A stretch of DNA of 64,000 nt from Granulicella mallensis (GCF_014203225.1 NZ_JACHIO010000001.1:310001-374000); one strand, 5' to 3'; shown: positions 44,013 to 54,185, counted from the first letter of the stretch. Program-made: numbers and translations. Notes: a model not told the origin generated them from the letters alone.

Positions 44013-46241
44013 CTATCGAATGTTTAATACAGTTTTCGCGGGCAAATCCGCGGATGATGCACCTCCACGAAATTCGTAGCTGCCCTCAGCGCGGTGAAAA
44101 CGCTCACTGGCAGAGTCAAAGACGGAAAGTGCAAGAGGATCGAGATCCAGATGGACTTGTTGACTTTGGCCAGCAGCCAGCTCAACTCGTTTCCAAGCCA
44201 CCAGACGTTGAGGCTCAGCAGCGCTGGCGGGAAGGGATGCATAAATTTCCGCCACTGTGGCTCCAGACAGATTGCCGGTGTTGCGGACAGTCATCGTAGC
44301 TGAGACCCGATCGCCATGAATCGACATGACTAAATCGGAATATGAAAAGGTCGTATAGGAAAGGCCAAAGCCGAATGGAAACAGGACTTGCTTCCCTTTG
44401 AAGGCGTACCATTTATACCCTACGTTGAGGCCCTCATCATACTTCACATCAAAGGGCGGAAAGCCCTTTCGATTTTGCTCATCCTCATAGTTCCCATAAA
44501 ACTGTCCTTGCGAAGCCTTCGGTGGCTGCACGATGGATGCCTGCGGTAGATCCCGGTCCGCCAGGGGAAAGGTAATCGGCAGCCGACCCGACGGGTTCAC
44601 GTCCCCCAAAAGCACTCTGGCGAGCGCCGCTGCACCTCGGCTGCCTGAATACCATGTTTCTAGAATCGCCTTGACGCTTCCCGCCCACGGCATCAGCACA
44701 GCGCTACCGCTCTCCACAACAACGACAGTATTGGGATTTGCATGAGCCACCTCCGCGATGAGCTCGTCTTGCCGTCCTGATAATCCCAGAGTCGGCAGAT
44801 CCATAGCTTCGCTCTCCCATTGGTTGGCGAAGACGATCACCGCATCGGAGTTCTTTGCAAGCTTTGCCGCTTCTTGCAGATCATCACCAGATGCGAAATT
44901 GAAGGCGACGTTCGGGCACCGCACTCTAAGTTCATGAAGGGGCGATGCAGGAAACCAGACTTCGGACATCCATTTTTCTTGCCCCTGGCCTGGCGGCGCA
45001 ATTGCATTGCCGACCGGCGGATCTACCTGCGCCGACCCGCCCCCCGAAAGCATCGCGATATTGGCGTGTGAACCGATGATCGCAACATGCCGGAGAGCTT
45101 TCGAGTCCAGCGGCAAAATGTTGTTTTGATTCTTTAACAACACCATCGATCGCTCAGCAATCGCCTGCGATACCTGAAGCCCCCGCTCAGCGTCCACGAC
45201 GCTCCGCTGCTGAGGATGCTCAAACAGGCCTGCGGAGAACTCCGCAAACAGCACTCGCTTTACATGCTCGTCCAGCTCTTTTTGAGAGATCGTGCCGTCC
45301 AGGACAGCGTGCCGGAGCGGCTCGCCATAAAAGAACTCTCCGGGTTCCTCGTTGTCAAGGCCGGCCGCGGACGCTTTGATGGTGCTGTGTGTGCCGCCCC
45401 AATCAGAGACTACGAATCCCTGAAATCCAAAAGATTTTCTGAGGACATCTGTCAGCAGATATTTGTTCTCACACGCGAAATCTCCGTTGACGCGGTTATA
45501 GGAGCACATGACCGCACCGGCGCCTGAGTCGCGAAGGCCAATTTGAAACGCCAGTAAATCCGTCTCCCGCATCGAGCGTTCATCGATCTGGACGTTCACG
45601 GCGTTCCGTCCGCTCTCCTGGTCATTCATCGCGAAATGCTTGATATCACCGATTACATGCTGGGCCTGTAGCGCTTTCATCGTCCTGCCGACCATCGTGC
45701 CCGCTAAAAGCGGATCTTCTCCCTGATACTCAAAATTGCGGCCGTTCCGAAGTTCACGTGCAAGGTTGGTGCCGCCTCCCAACGTCATGTTGTAGCCTTG
45801 AGCCCGAAGCTCTCTCCCGATCAGAGTTCCAAAATCGGTTGCGCTCTCCAGGTCCCAGGTGGCAGCAAGCGCCATATTACTCGGCAGCGCGGTTGCATAG
45901 CGCCCGGCGCGCTCACTCTTAGTCACGCCATAGGCAGCATCGGCCATTTGAATACCTGGAATCCCAAGCCGGGGTATGCCATCGACATAACCTGCTCCTC
46001 CGTTGGATAAAACTGCCTTGGGTCCAGGTGTACCGAAACCCGGTTGGCCGGTTCCATGAAGCAGCGTGATCTTTTCGTCCAGGGTCATCTCATGGAGCAC
46101 CATCTCGGCCCGAACGTCGGGAGCGATCTTCGGGTTCATCCATGGACGAGCGTCGACCTGCGCCTGAGCACCATTGCCCCACTGTGAACTTACGATGATC
46201 ACGCAGTTAGTCAGTAGCCCTATGACTCGATGTTTCTTCAC
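44013..46241 (-). CDS. Secreted GH3 beta-glucosidase-type enzyme
   Basis: 742-residue glycoside hydrolase family 3 protein, retaining, releasing terminal beta-glucosyl, xylosyl or glucosaminyl residues. I choose the GTG at 46241, which follows GGAG and gives a signal peptide ending GNGAQAQ; an upstream ATG at 46358 would add 39 residues. Domain 1 contains HVIGDIKHFAMNDQESGR and the nucleophile Asp280 in FVVSDWGGTHS. The alpha/beta sandwich carries VVVVESGSAVLMPW and GRLPITFP; the C-terminal fibronectin-III-like domain starts FGFGLSYTTFSYSDL. A LacI-like operator lies about 190 bases upstream. It lies among GH2, isomerase and LacI genes of the same locus. Confidence 0.93.
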   Translation of the reverse strand: MKKHRVIGLLTNCVIIVSSQWGNGAQAQVDARPWMNPKIAPDVRAEMVLHEMTLDEKITLLHGTGQPGFGTPGPKAVLSNGGAGYVDGIPRLGIPGIQMADAAYGVTKSERAGRYATALPSNMALAATWDLESATDFGTLIGRELRAQGYNMTLGGGTNLARELRNGRNFEYQGEDPLLAGTMVGRTMKALQAQHVIGDIKHFAMNDQESGRNAVNVQIDERSMRETDLLAFQIGLRDSGAGAVMCSYNRVNGDFACENKYLLTDVLRKSFGFQGFVVSDWGGTHSTIKASAAGLDNEEPGEFFYGEPLRHAVLDGTISQKELDEHVKRVLFAEFSAGLFEHPQQRSVVDAERGLQVSQAIAERSMVLLKNQNNILPLDSKALRHVAIIGSHANIAMLSGGGSAQVDPPVGNAIAPPGQGQEKWMSEVWFPASPLHELRVRCPNVAFNFASGDDLQEAAKLAKNSDAVIVFANQWESEAMDLPTLGLSGRQDELIAEVAHANPNTVVVVESGSAVLMPWAGSVKAILETWYSGSRGAAALARVLLGDVNPSGRLPITFPLADRDLPQASIVQPPKASQGQFYGNYEDEQNRKGFPPFDVKYDEGLNVGYKWYAFKGKQVLFPFGFGLSYTTFSYSDLVMSIHGDRVSATMTVRNTGNLSGATVAEIYASLPASAAEPQRLVAWKRVELAAGQSQQVHLDLDPLALSVFDSASERFHRAEGSYEFRGGASSADLPAKTVLNIR

Positions 46242-46428
46242 TTCGACTCCTTCTCTCAGCACAGCAATTGAGGCCATCAACAAGATCGCGGAGATACTGA
46301 AGCACATCCAAGATTCCCCACTCAAACCGGCGGCAACATCAACCACGCAGACTTTCATTCTTCAGCGTGCCTATTCGCCAATCGGCACGCTGCCCGAAAG
46401 GGTTTCAAGTGAGCCTTCCGTTTATCAA

Positions 46429-46442
46429 TGATACCGGTATCA
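46429..46442. promoter_or_regulatory. LacI-type operator candidate upstream of GH3
   Basis: TGATACCGGTATCA, a perfect 14-bp palindrome with central CCGG, sits between the GH3 gene and the isomerase gene. The central CG and dyad are typical of LacI-family operators. Related sites: 57462-57475 and 57773-57790. Confidence 0.6.
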
Positions 46443-46526
46443 ATGCCGGCTAGACGCTTCATCGGCAGCAACTCCAGGAGCAACGTGACGTCTCCACACC
46501 TGCATTGCCTGTGCTGTCTAAACGCT

Positions 46527-47438
46527 TCAGGTTCTCAGGTTTTTCACATACTCAAAGTCAATGCGCAATGAGTCCATCGGAGGCATGTTAAAACCCTCCT
46601 GCTCGACAAAGTAGTGTTTGATGTGCGCAGCCCTAGCTGCCTCAAAGATTGGAAGATAGTTCTCTGTCCCGCGCCCCAGCTCGGCGGGAGGGGGTGGATT
46701 TACCACGTCAGCGGGCTTGTTCGAGCGTTTGAAATCCTTGATATGCAGCATCGAAAACCGTGTCGGATACTTCTTCAAATAGGCTATCGGATCTCCACCA
46801 CCGACCTTCACCCAACCGCAGTCCAACTCGAAGATCACCAGATTTGAATCCGCCTCCGCGATCATCGCGTCGAACGGCACCACTCCATTCTGCGGAGCGA
46901 ATTCCATCGTGTGATTGTGATATCCCACCTGCAGGCCGAACTTCCGCGCCTTCTCACCAATCTTATTCAACTGGTCAGCGGTCCAGCGCATGTCCTCTAC
47001 CGTAAACGCACGCACCTGGTCCGCAAACGACAGACCCGCCGCTCGCGATGGATCGCGAAACCCCGGAAACGAGCAGATCACATAGTGGCAGCCAAGTTCC
47101 TCGTGGAACGCGAAGATCTTGTCAGTAGCGGGACTGAGGTCCTTGTAACTATAGTGGCCACTCACGCAATGCAGTTCCGCATCCGCCATTGCCTGCTTTA
47201 CCTGCGAAGGCGTGTGGTTGTAGAAGCCGGCGGCTTCCACCTCGCGATAGCCGATCGCACCGATCTGTTTTAGAGTTCCGGCAAAGTCCTTTGCCAACTG
47301 GTCACGCACGGAATACAGTTGCAGCCCAACCGGCAACCCCAGTGGCGCTGCCCATCCATGACTGTTGCTTGTCGCGACCGCAATTCCGGGTAAGGAACAC
47401 GCCGCGCCCTTCAGAAAAGTACGTCGAGTCTGCTGCAT
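46527..47438 (-). CDS. Tat-exported sugar phosphate isomerase/epimerase-like protein
   Basis: 303-residue xylose-isomerase-like TIM barrel. QQTRRTFLKGAACSLPGIAVA is a twin-arginine signal, so the folded protein is likely exported to the periplasm. GGAGA precedes the ATG at 47438. Barrel strands: LPVGLQLYSVRDQL, GYREVEAAGFYNH, LGCHYVICSFPGF, LQVGYHNHTMEF (metal His), LVIFELDCGWVKVGG (Glu/Asp) and FSMLHIKDFKRS (His). These provide the usual divalent-metal site. Such exported members occur beside polysaccharide-degradation genes, where they probably isomerise or epimerise released sugars or uronates. Located between the GH3 and the LamG-GH2 genes on the same strand. Confidence 0.88.
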   Translation of the reverse strand: MQQTRRTFLKGAACSLPGIAVATSNSHGWAAPLGLPVGLQLYSVRDQLAKDFAGTLKQIGAIGYREVEAAGFYNHTPSQVKQAMADAELHCVSGHYSYKDLSPATDKIFAFHEELGCHYVICSFPGFRDPSRAAGLSFADQVRAFTVEDMRWTADQLNKIGEKARKFGLQVGYHNHTMEFAPQNGVVPFDAMIAEADSNLVIFELDCGWVKVGGGDPIAYLKKYPTRFSMLHIKDFKRSNKPADVVNPPPPAELGRGTENYLPIFEAARAAHIKHYFVEQEGFNMPPMDSLRIDFEYVKNLRT

Positions 47439-47576
47439 CGCAAGAATCTCCTTCGAAGATACTTCATAGAAACGTTAACTGCCACGGCAATGAAGGCATA
47501 CTGAGGAACCGATAGAGCAAGCAGTTGTTCCACCTCATCAGACCAGGTCAAATACGTGGTTCTTATCGCCAGAGAA

Positions 47577-50500
47577 TCACTTTTGCATGTCAATCCTTAT
47601 CGTTTGTGGCGTAGTGTTCCAACCACGAATGGCGATCTCAGCACTTCCCTTCGCAGCGCTGATCGGGTATTCAATCTCTACAGTACGTTTCTCCCCAGGG
47701 AGGAGCGAAATGTAGTTGTCAGAGTAGTATGCCGGCAGAATACGCTGCCTATCCTTTGTGGTGATCATGGTGAGCTTGTTTGCCAGACTTACTACAGATC
47801 CACCATTCGTCAGCTCCACTTTCACCTTCACCATATTGTCGGTTGTGCTCGCCATGGCATTTGTATTCAAAAGAGTGGACGAGAGATGAGTTAGTTCGCG
47901 ATACGAAGAAGGTTTCGCTCCAAGCCAATAGAGGTTTTGCGAGAGAGGTTTGCCCGTTGCATCCCGAAGCTCTAATTGAACAATGACCATTCCCTTTGCG
48001 AGGTATGGCGCAAGGTCGAGTTTTAGGCCGGCAGTCGAAGAGTCAGCAGCGATATCCTTCTGTTCCGTGCCCTGAAAGAGAAGTGTGTTGGCGAGCGAGT
48101 ACACCTTCGCGATGGCGGTAAGCCCGGCGTGGGCGGACGGTGTTGTATTGATGACATCGACTTGATAGGTCGCCAGGTTGAGTTGAACATGCAAAGGCTC
48201 GCAGGCTTTTTGCGTTCCATAGAAAGAGGCTTGAGTGTCGTAGTCGGCGCTGAGAATCTGCCACATGGTGCTCGGCCATGCGGGCTGCGTCATCCACAGC
48301 ATGCGTCCGCTGTTGGGAGCCCACAGGTTAGCGTTCATGCCTTCGAAGATAGCGCGATGATCTACATAGTTGAGCATCTGAGCCTTGCGTTCGAAGTCTT
48401 CGAGGCTCGTCGGTGCGCCGAACTCCGATTGGATTTCGGCCATGAAGGGAGCGACGTCGCCGTTTCCGCTCTGATGCCAGTCGTGGTAGGCCCAGACATC
48501 ATTGATGGGCCACTGGTCCTCTTTCGCAATTGTGCTTTGGAAAGATTCGAGCGTGGACATGGAAGGGGTGCCGGTCTCGACGGAGAAGCCGCGATTGAGC
48601 GAAGAATAGTAGAGCGCCGGGTTCTGATAACGATAGGGGCCGCTTCCCTGCAGATTTACCTGGTTGGAACTGGGCGAATAGTAACGTGTGCCATCAAGCG
48701 TACGAACGAGCTTCTCGAGGCCAAGGTTCAGGATCGGTTGCGGGACGCCTTCGTTGCGGCCACACCAGAGAGCGATCGAGGGATGATTGCGAAAGTGCTT
48801 AATGGTGTCACTGGCGTTAGCAAGAAAGAGTGCTGGATCTTCGGCCTCGATATTGTAATTTTGAGTCGATTCCCAGAAATCATTCCAGACGAGCATGCCA
48901 TACTCGTCGGCTAGATCGTAGAAGACCTCTTCTGTACTTTGGCCCACCCAATTACGGATGATGTTCAGGTTGGCATCTCGGTTGAGGCGGAAGAAAGGCT
49001 CGAGGTGGGCACGAGAGACTCGCTTACGAGAGTCGTCCATTCCCCAGTTGCCGCCACGCGCCGCGATGCGAACACCGTTCACCTTAATCACAAGGTAGGG
49101 TTCGGGACCTGTGTCGCTCACAGTACTGAGGGAGGGAGAGTTCTCAGCACCAGCCGCAAGCGAGGCCACGTGAGAGTAGCGCCTTTCGCGGTGAGCTTCG
49201 GAGGACTCCGATGCGTTGAGCACCTTGGCATCAGCGAAAGGAATCTCACGCATTCCTTCGTGGCTTACGTCGACAACGGGGTCTGACGATCCGCGTGCAA
49301 CTGTGGGAGAGTACTCAACGCGACGTAGGTGTCCTGTACTGTCGAGCAGGCTCAGTTCATAAGTAATCTCACGAACGCCGAATCGAATGTCCTTCGTGTC
49401 GGACACAGCGGCGCTGTCATTGAGCGCCAGCTTGAGATGATAAAGATTGGGACTGCCATAGCCGTTAGGCCACCAGAGACGCGGATGTTGAAGGTTGAGT
49501 TGTGCGAACTCTGTGGGGCTGAGCTTAATGACGCTCTCACCTGGCGGGAGCGTAACGGTCTTCTGAACTGTCGTCTCCTCGATGGTTGCGCTGAGGGTCG
49601 ACTGCACAGGCTTGTCGGAGAAGTTTGTTATCGGGACATCAATATCCACGGCAGCTTGCGAGGTATCGTGACGGGGAAAAGAAGTTACCACTTGAGCGTC
49701 GCCCAGCTTGAGACTTCGCGTAACCTTCAGTGTGACCGGCTGCCAGATGCCGCTGTTGCGGTCGCGGATGGCAGGTATCCAGTCCCAGCCTTCGGTGGCA
49801 AGGAAGGTGGGGCCGTCGAGCTCCATCAGTCCACCATTTTCTCCCGGGCCTCCGAGGATGGATTGCTCCTGTGGTATGCCAGGGTGCGGTGGCGGCGAGA
49901 TTCGAACCGCCAGGACATTCTTCTCCCCCGGCCTGAGCAAAGATGTTACGTCGAAGGTTCCTCTCCGGAAGGCTCCTTTGATGGTGCCGAGGGCAGTGCC
50001 GTTGAGCCAGATCGAAGCCTCGTAATTGATGCCCTGAAAGGTAAGTTCGACATGCCGTGCGCCGTCGCTCGACTGCAGGGGAACAGGCACTGTGAACTCG
50101 TTGCGATACCAGTAGTCCTGCTTGTTGAGGGATTCGGGAATAGCCAGATTGTTGAGGCCAAAGTCTGGATCGGGGTAGATACCGTCGTCGATCATCGTCG
50201 TCAGTACAGTACCGGGGACGGTTGCTCGCATCCAGTCCCTTGCGCCATAGGAAGGCGTGGCCAAATGCGCACCGTCGGCATCGACCTTTGGAGCTTCGCG
50301 TAGAGTCCAGCCGTCGGAGAAGGTCCACTCGCCGATCCCGGTCGCAACGAGAGACTCACCGACGGGAGGCCGTTTGAGAGCAACTGGCTGGGAGAACGGG
50401 GCGCGGCTCCTCGGCAACGTGGAAGGGTCTTGCGGGGCACGGTAGCCGGCCTGACCACGGGTTTGCACGGGCCAGGGCTTTGCCCCCTCCTCAAACTGGA

Positions 50501-51170
50501 TAGCTGCGAAGTCAGGGGGAGTTTGCTGAAGTTGGCGAACCTCAGTGTCCGACAGGGCACGGCGCAGGACAGTGAACGATGCAATCTGTCCTCCGAAATG
50601 CTTTCCATTGGTAAGCGGGGATTCTGCAGGTGCCATCTGAAGCAATGCATTCGTACTGCCGAGCGTTAGCGCGCCACTAGCGACGGGCTGTCCGTTGCCG
50701 TACAGATGAAAGCTTTTGCCATCGAAGGTGGCTGTGAGCAAATGCCATTGTCCTGGCCTGAAATCGGCAGTTCCCGCAAGCTGATTGCCCTGGCCCATCC
50801 ACAGTACGACTTTATCGGCATTCACACCGAGATATCGAGGATACTCAGCCGAGGTGTCGCCAACACCAATTACTAATTCCTCAGCATCCTTTGGCGCAGC
50901 AGTCTTGATCCAGCAGTAGAGTGTCCAGGGAGAATCGGCGAGTAGTACCGAATCGTGCGTGTTCGCCATGGGTATTTCGAGGCCCGGGCCATCGGGGATA
51001 AAAGTCCCATTGTAGGGGCCATACTGCGGTGGATCGTTGGTCGGAGGAAGCTGTGCCTTTGCTACCGCAGAACATGCCACGAGCGCAGCAATTGCAACAA
51101 ACCATGAATATTTCGGGAGGTTCATGGACAGGTTTGGATTTGACCAGAAGCGGCTTGTAAGCAAGGACAT
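47577..51170 (-). CDS. Secreted GH2 enzyme with N-terminal LamG/concanavalin-like domain
   Basis: 1197-residue modular enzyme. The ATG at 51170 follows AGGAG by ten bases; ATG 51125 would give a shorter signal peptide that also ends AVAKAQ. Residues about 45-215 are a concanavalin-like LamG domain (SPWTLYCWIKTAAPKDAEELVIG, GQWHLLTATFDGKSFHLYGNG). The GH2 part follows: WMRATVPGTVLTTMIDDGIYPDP, QDYWYRNEF, LWWPNGYGSPNLYHL, AARGGNWGMDDSRKR, NIIRNWVGQS, LWCGRNEGVPQP (acid/base Glu) and FSVETGTPSM (likely nucleophile Glu). It shares motif after motif with the GH2 at 38549. The added LamG domain probably binds the polymer. Part of the minus-strand run of the locus. Confidence 0.9.
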   Translation of the reverse strand: MSLLTSRFWSNPNLSMNLPKYSWFVAIAALVACSAVAKAQLPPTNDPPQYGPYNGTFIPDGPGLEIPMANTHDSVLLADSPWTLYCWIKTAAPKDAEELVIGVGDTSAEYPRYLGVNADKVVLWMGQGNQLAGTADFRPGQWHLLTATFDGKSFHLYGNGQPVASGALTLGSTNALLQMAPAESPLTNGKHFGGQIASFTVLRRALSDTEVRQLQQTPPDFAAIQFEEGAKPWPVQTRGQAGYRAPQDPSTLPRSRAPFSQPVALKRPPVGESLVATGIGEWTFSDGWTLREAPKVDADGAHLATPSYGARDWMRATVPGTVLTTMIDDGIYPDPDFGLNNLAIPESLNKQDYWYRNEFTVPVPLQSSDGARHVELTFQGINYEASIWLNGTALGTIKGAFRRGTFDVTSLLRPGEKNVLAVRISPPPHPGIPQEQSILGGPGENGGLMELDGPTFLATEGWDWIPAIRDRNSGIWQPVTLKVTRSLKLGDAQVVTSFPRHDTSQAAVDIDVPITNFSDKPVQSTLSATIEETTVQKTVTLPPGESVIKLSPTEFAQLNLQHPRLWWPNGYGSPNLYHLKLALNDSAAVSDTKDIRFGVREITYELSLLDSTGHLRRVEYSPTVARGSSDPVVDVSHEGMREIPFADAKVLNASESSEAHRERRYSHVASLAAGAENSPSLSTVSDTGPEPYLVIKVNGVRIAARGGNWGMDDSRKRVSRAHLEPFFRLNRDANLNIIRNWVGQSTEEVFYDLADEYGMLVWNDFWESTQNYNIEAEDPALFLANASDTIKHFRNHPSIALWCGRNEGVPQPILNLGLEKLVRTLDGTRYYSPSSNQVNLQGSGPYRYQNPALYYSSLNRGFSVETGTPSMSTLESFQSTIAKEDQWPINDVWAYHDWHQSGNGDVAPFMAEIQSEFGAPTSLEDFERKAQMLNYVDHRAIFEGMNANLWAPNSGRMLWMTQPAWPSTMWQILSADYDTQASFYGTQKACEPLHVQLNLATYQVDVINTTPSAHAGLTAIAKVYSLANTLLFQGTEQKDIAADSSTAGLKLDLAPYLAKGMVIVQLELRDATGKPLSQNLYWLGAKPSSYRELTHLSSTLLNTNAMASTTDNMVKVKVELTNGGSVVSLANKLTMITTKDRQRILPAYYSDNYISLLPGEKRTVEIEYPISAAKGSAEIAIRGWNTTPQTIRIDMQK

Positions 51171-51222
51171 GGAAGATCAACTCCTAAGGAACGATAACGA
51201 TTTCAAAAGAGGAAACCGGCGA

Positions 51223-52329
51223 TTAGTAAGTGGATGTCACGAGCGGACGATGCTTATCGGGAGGTCGTTGCACCGCAGGTTTTCGAATCAATGTCTTTTG
51301 AGAGGCTTTGAGTGAAGTCTGAGAATTGCAGCCGCACGACTGACGAATCACAAGTTCACACGCGAGAACGATTTGCTGCCCAACGAGAGATACGTTCCTC
51401 TCTTCCAGTCTTGAGAATAGGAGCTCTGCTGCTACGCGGCCGAGTTCCAATATCGGTTGGCGAACAACCGTGATCGATGGATTGAAGATGTCGGCCATTT
51501 CAAAATCGTCGAAGCCGATGACGGCGACGTCGTCTGGAATTCTGATGTTCAATTTGGAGAATGCGTGCAATGCATTTCGCATGACCAGGTTGTTGCCAAT
51601 AAAGAACGCAGTAGACGGCGTGGGGCCGGACATAGCCTGTTGGATACACGCGCGGGTTTCCTCTTCCGTTCCGCAGGTGAGGTGTTGGCCAGGGGTAAGG
51701 CCAGCTTGCTGCATCGCTTTCTTATAGCCCTGGTAACGCTCATTGAGCGTATAAAGTTTCTCGGATAGGCCGAGATGTGAGATCTTTTTATGCCCATGCC
51801 AGATGATGTGCTCGACCGCTTCCTTGGCACCCTCCCGATTCTCCACCAAAACGCTATTAAAGCGATGGCCTCGAATTGGCCTATCTAACGCGACAATGTG
51901 CGTTGAATGGAACTCAGGGCGGTCAAAGCAAGACCTGCCGAAGGCTGCGGGAATAACGGCCAAACCATCGACATGATTGAGCGCCATCAAATTGGCCTCC
52001 GCAAATTCGGCTCTGGCATCTTCATCCGAGGTCGTCACGCTTACAGAGTATTGGTGCTTCTTCGCAACGAGACCGATTGCATGCGCACAGGTCGCGAAGA
52101 ACGGATCGTAGAAGTTGGGAACGATGATCCCGATGGAGCGCGACCGCGCCTGCCGAAGCGACCGGGCCACGGGATTGGGCTGGTAGTTAAGTTGATTGAT
52201 CGCCTGATAGACGCGATCCCTGGTCTCCTTGGTGACCGGGGCACTGCCGTTGAGAACGCGGGAGACGGTCATAGTCCCGACCCCAGCCAACTTAGCAACA
52301 TCACGCATTCTTGCTTTAACTGGTTGCAA
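51223..52329 (-). CDS. LacI family transcriptional regulator
   Basis: 368-residue LacI/GalR regulator with a fully canonical DNA-binding part: MRDVAKLAGVGTMTVSRVLNG, then YQPNPVARSLRQARSRSIGIIVP, where ARSL is the hinge helix that contacts the minor groove. Start is TTG at 52329 after GAGGA; an ATG at 52308 is the alternative. The effector domain includes GYKKAMQQAGLTPGQH, IPDDVAVIGFDDFEMADIFNPSITVVRQP, and ends with a Cys-rich tail RQSCGCNSQTS. It lies just upstream of the LamG-GH2 gene, 52 bases apart, and is the best candidate to read the palindromic AATGATA sites of the locus. Confidence 0.94.
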   Translation of the reverse strand: MQPVKARMRDVAKLAGVGTMTVSRVLNGSAPVTKETRDRVYQAINQLNYQPNPVARSLRQARSRSIGIIVPNFYDPFFATCAHAIGLVAKKHQYSVSVTTSDEDARAEFAEANLMALNHVDGLAVIPAAFGRSCFDRPEFHSTHIVALDRPIRGHRFNSVLVENREGAKEAVEHIIWHGHKKISHLGLSEKLYTLNERYQGYKKAMQQAGLTPGQHLTCGTEEETRACIQQAMSGPTPSTAFFIGNNLVMRNALHAFSKLNIRIPDDVAVIGFDDFEMADIFNPSITVVRQPILELGRVAAELLFSRLEERNVSLVGQQIVLACELVIRQSCGCNSQTSLKASQKTLIRKPAVQRPPDKHRPLVTSTY

Positions 52330-52391
52330 GATACACCATCCTCAATGCGGTAAAAATACTGTTTGCGGGAGGCCCAGAACAAATCCTTGCA

Positions 52392-53945
52392 CTATTCTGA
52401 AGTAAAGGTGGAGGCCGGCAAACCGTCCTGGTTATATAGGCCTCCCATCGACTCGTTGTCCCAGGCGTATCGGACATAGCGTGGATTTCGCACTGCGGAA
52501 CTCGTGACCAATACGGTTTCGCCCTCCACTACCGCGTGCGCTGGCGAAAACTTACGGTCATCTCCAGCCAGTTCGAAAGCGGACTCAAAGCTGGTCGATG
52601 AGGATGAACCTGAATGTGAGGGCCTACCAACACGGAGTCCGCCAGCAGCGTTATCAAACCAGACTCGCATACCTCCATCCTCCGTCGTGGCCTGGCGGAA
52701 GAGAGGGCCAGCGTAGTTGCTGGAGCCATCGTGATAGACCATGCCATGAGCGGCCAGCGCCAGACGCGCCGCTACACTTTGTTTGTCCGCCGGATGCACA
52801 TTATTTGTTTCGCCCACGTCGATTGAAACGGCCATGGCGGTATTGGCAACGGCAAGTGTGCGTCGCTGCGCGTCACGGATAATTCCCCAATTCTCTCCGT
52901 CAGAATGGAAGCTGGAAATCTGTACATAGAGGAAAGGCAGGTTGCCCTGCCGCCATTGCGCGCGCCAGTCGGCGATCATCACAGGAAAGAGCCTGGCATA
53001 GAGCGGTGCGCGCTCAGGGGCGCTATTGGTCTCACCCTGATACCAGAGAAACCCTTTAATCGAGTAGGGCGTGAGTGGCGCAATCATGCCGTTGTAAAGG
53101 GCCGCCGGCAGCCAGGATCCCTCGGCTGGATGCCAGGGATGTTTTGGTTTCGGTTGATGGGCCTGCGCGGCAGCTTCATCTTCTCGCTTCTCGGCCGCTT
53201 CCACCTGGGCCAATCGACTCTGCTCATCGGCAAAGCGTGCTCGAAAGGCGAACGCGGGCATCAGCGAGGCATCACTACTAAGCGCATCAAGACTCATCCA
53301 CGACTCGATAGGCGTGCCGCCCCAGGTCGAGTCGATGAGCCCGATGGGAACATGTTCGTCGTTGCTGATCTCTCGCCCGAAAAAATAAGCGACTGCTGAA
53401 AATTCGGTTGCTGTCAGCGGCGTGCAGAGCGTCCAGCCGCTGCCGATGTCATTCGTTGGAGTATCAGAGATCTTGTGATCGATGAGCAATAATCGGATTT
53501 GGGGTCGGTTCGCGGACGCTATTTCAGCATCGGCGTTCTTGATGACGGCGGAGCCGGGAAAGCCTCGTAGCGGGATCTCCATATTCGATTGACCGGACAC
53601 AACCCAAACGTCTCCGATGAGGATGTCGGAGAATGAGAGTGGATGACTGTCGGAAGCTGAGCCCTTGACCGTGAGTGTGTAGGGGCCGCCAGCCTGCTCG
53701 GGTTGGAGCCACACGCTCCATTCACCATAGGTATTAGCTTCAGTCGATTTCGATTGTGAATGAAGACTCACGCTTACCTGCTCTTCCGGCGCAGCCCATC
53801 CCCAGATGTGAATCGGCACTCGCCGCTGCAGTACAGAGTGCTCACCGATGATCTTCGGCAGACGAACCTCCGCAGAGGCTCGCCATACACCCCCAAAGGC
53901 AAAGAATATCCATGCGAAGGTGAAAGATCGAAGCCACTTGCTCAT
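52392..53945 (-). CDS. Secreted sialate/carbohydrate O-acetylesterase
   Basis: 517-residue SGNH-type esterase of the sialate O-acetylesterase family (which also includes acetylxylan esterases). I choose ATG 53945, after AAGGG, which gives a signal peptide ending WRASAE; the frame runs to 54119. The N-terminal beta-sandwich precedes DVWVVSGQSNMEIPL with nucleophile Ser120. GLIDSTWGGTPIESW is the block with Gly for the oxyanion hole; GFLWYQGETNSAPE and INDVHPADKQSVAARLA-type DxxH (NNVHPADKQ) complete the catalytic set. It would strip O-acetyl groups from the glycan so that the GH2 and GH3 enzymes can act. Lies between the LacI and receptor genes, same strand. Confidence 0.88.
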   Translation of the reverse strand: MSKWLRSFTFAWIFFAFGGVWRASAEVRLPKIIGEHSVLQRRVPIHIWGWAAPEEQVSVSLHSQSKSTEANTYGEWSVWLQPEQAGGPYTLTVKGSASDSHPLSFSDILIGDVWVVSGQSNMEIPLRGFPGSAVIKNADAEIASANRPQIRLLLIDHKISDTPTNDIGSGWTLCTPLTATEFSAVAYFFGREISNDEHVPIGLIDSTWGGTPIESWMSLDALSSDASLMPAFAFRARFADEQSRLAQVEAAEKREDEAAAQAHQPKPKHPWHPAEGSWLPAALYNGMIAPLTPYSIKGFLWYQGETNSAPERAPLYARLFPVMIADWRAQWRQGNLPFLYVQISSFHSDGENWGIIRDAQRRTLAVANTAMAVSIDVGETNNVHPADKQSVAARLALAAHGMVYHDGSSNYAGPLFRQATTEDGGMRVWFDNAAGGLRVGRPSHSGSSSSTSFESAFELAGDDRKFSPAHAVVEGETVLVTSSAVRNPRYVRYAWDNESMGGLYNQDGLPASTFTSE

Positions 53946-54129
53946 AGAGGGTGAACCCTTTCTTCTGCCCGGCAGTTCGCTTTGACGGACAAGTATGTTT
54001 GCTGAAGCGGATAGCCATGCGGTTTCAAACGATGCATACCATTTCATGCGGGCAGGACACACGAAGCCTCTATTTACCTGAGAACCTTCGCCATTACTTA
54101 TATATGCCAGTAGCGACAATACCGTAAGG

Positions 54130-54159
54130 CCCCACCCTTGTTCGTCGACAAGGGTGGGG
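54130..54159. repeat. REP-like palindrome, copy 2; probable receptor terminator
   Basis: CCCCACCCTTGT (54130-54141) pairs perfectly with ACAAGGGTGGGG (54148-54159), loop TCGTCG. It lies 27 bases after the stop of the minus-strand TonB receptor. CAAGGGTGGGGTA is identical to part of the palindrome at 34244-34300. Confidence 0.75.
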
Positions 54160-54185
54160 TACTTGAGAGCCGCCTCATCCGCTTT

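Noticed and set aside
49329-50303. 324-codon plus-strand open frame
   Set aside because: Antisense to the LamG-GH2 gene; no recognisable family.
51192-51205. CGATAACGATTTCA upstream of the LamG-GH2 gene as another LacI operator
   Set aside because: Matches the palindrome at 10 of 14 positions but is not itself a palindrome; too weak to list as a site.
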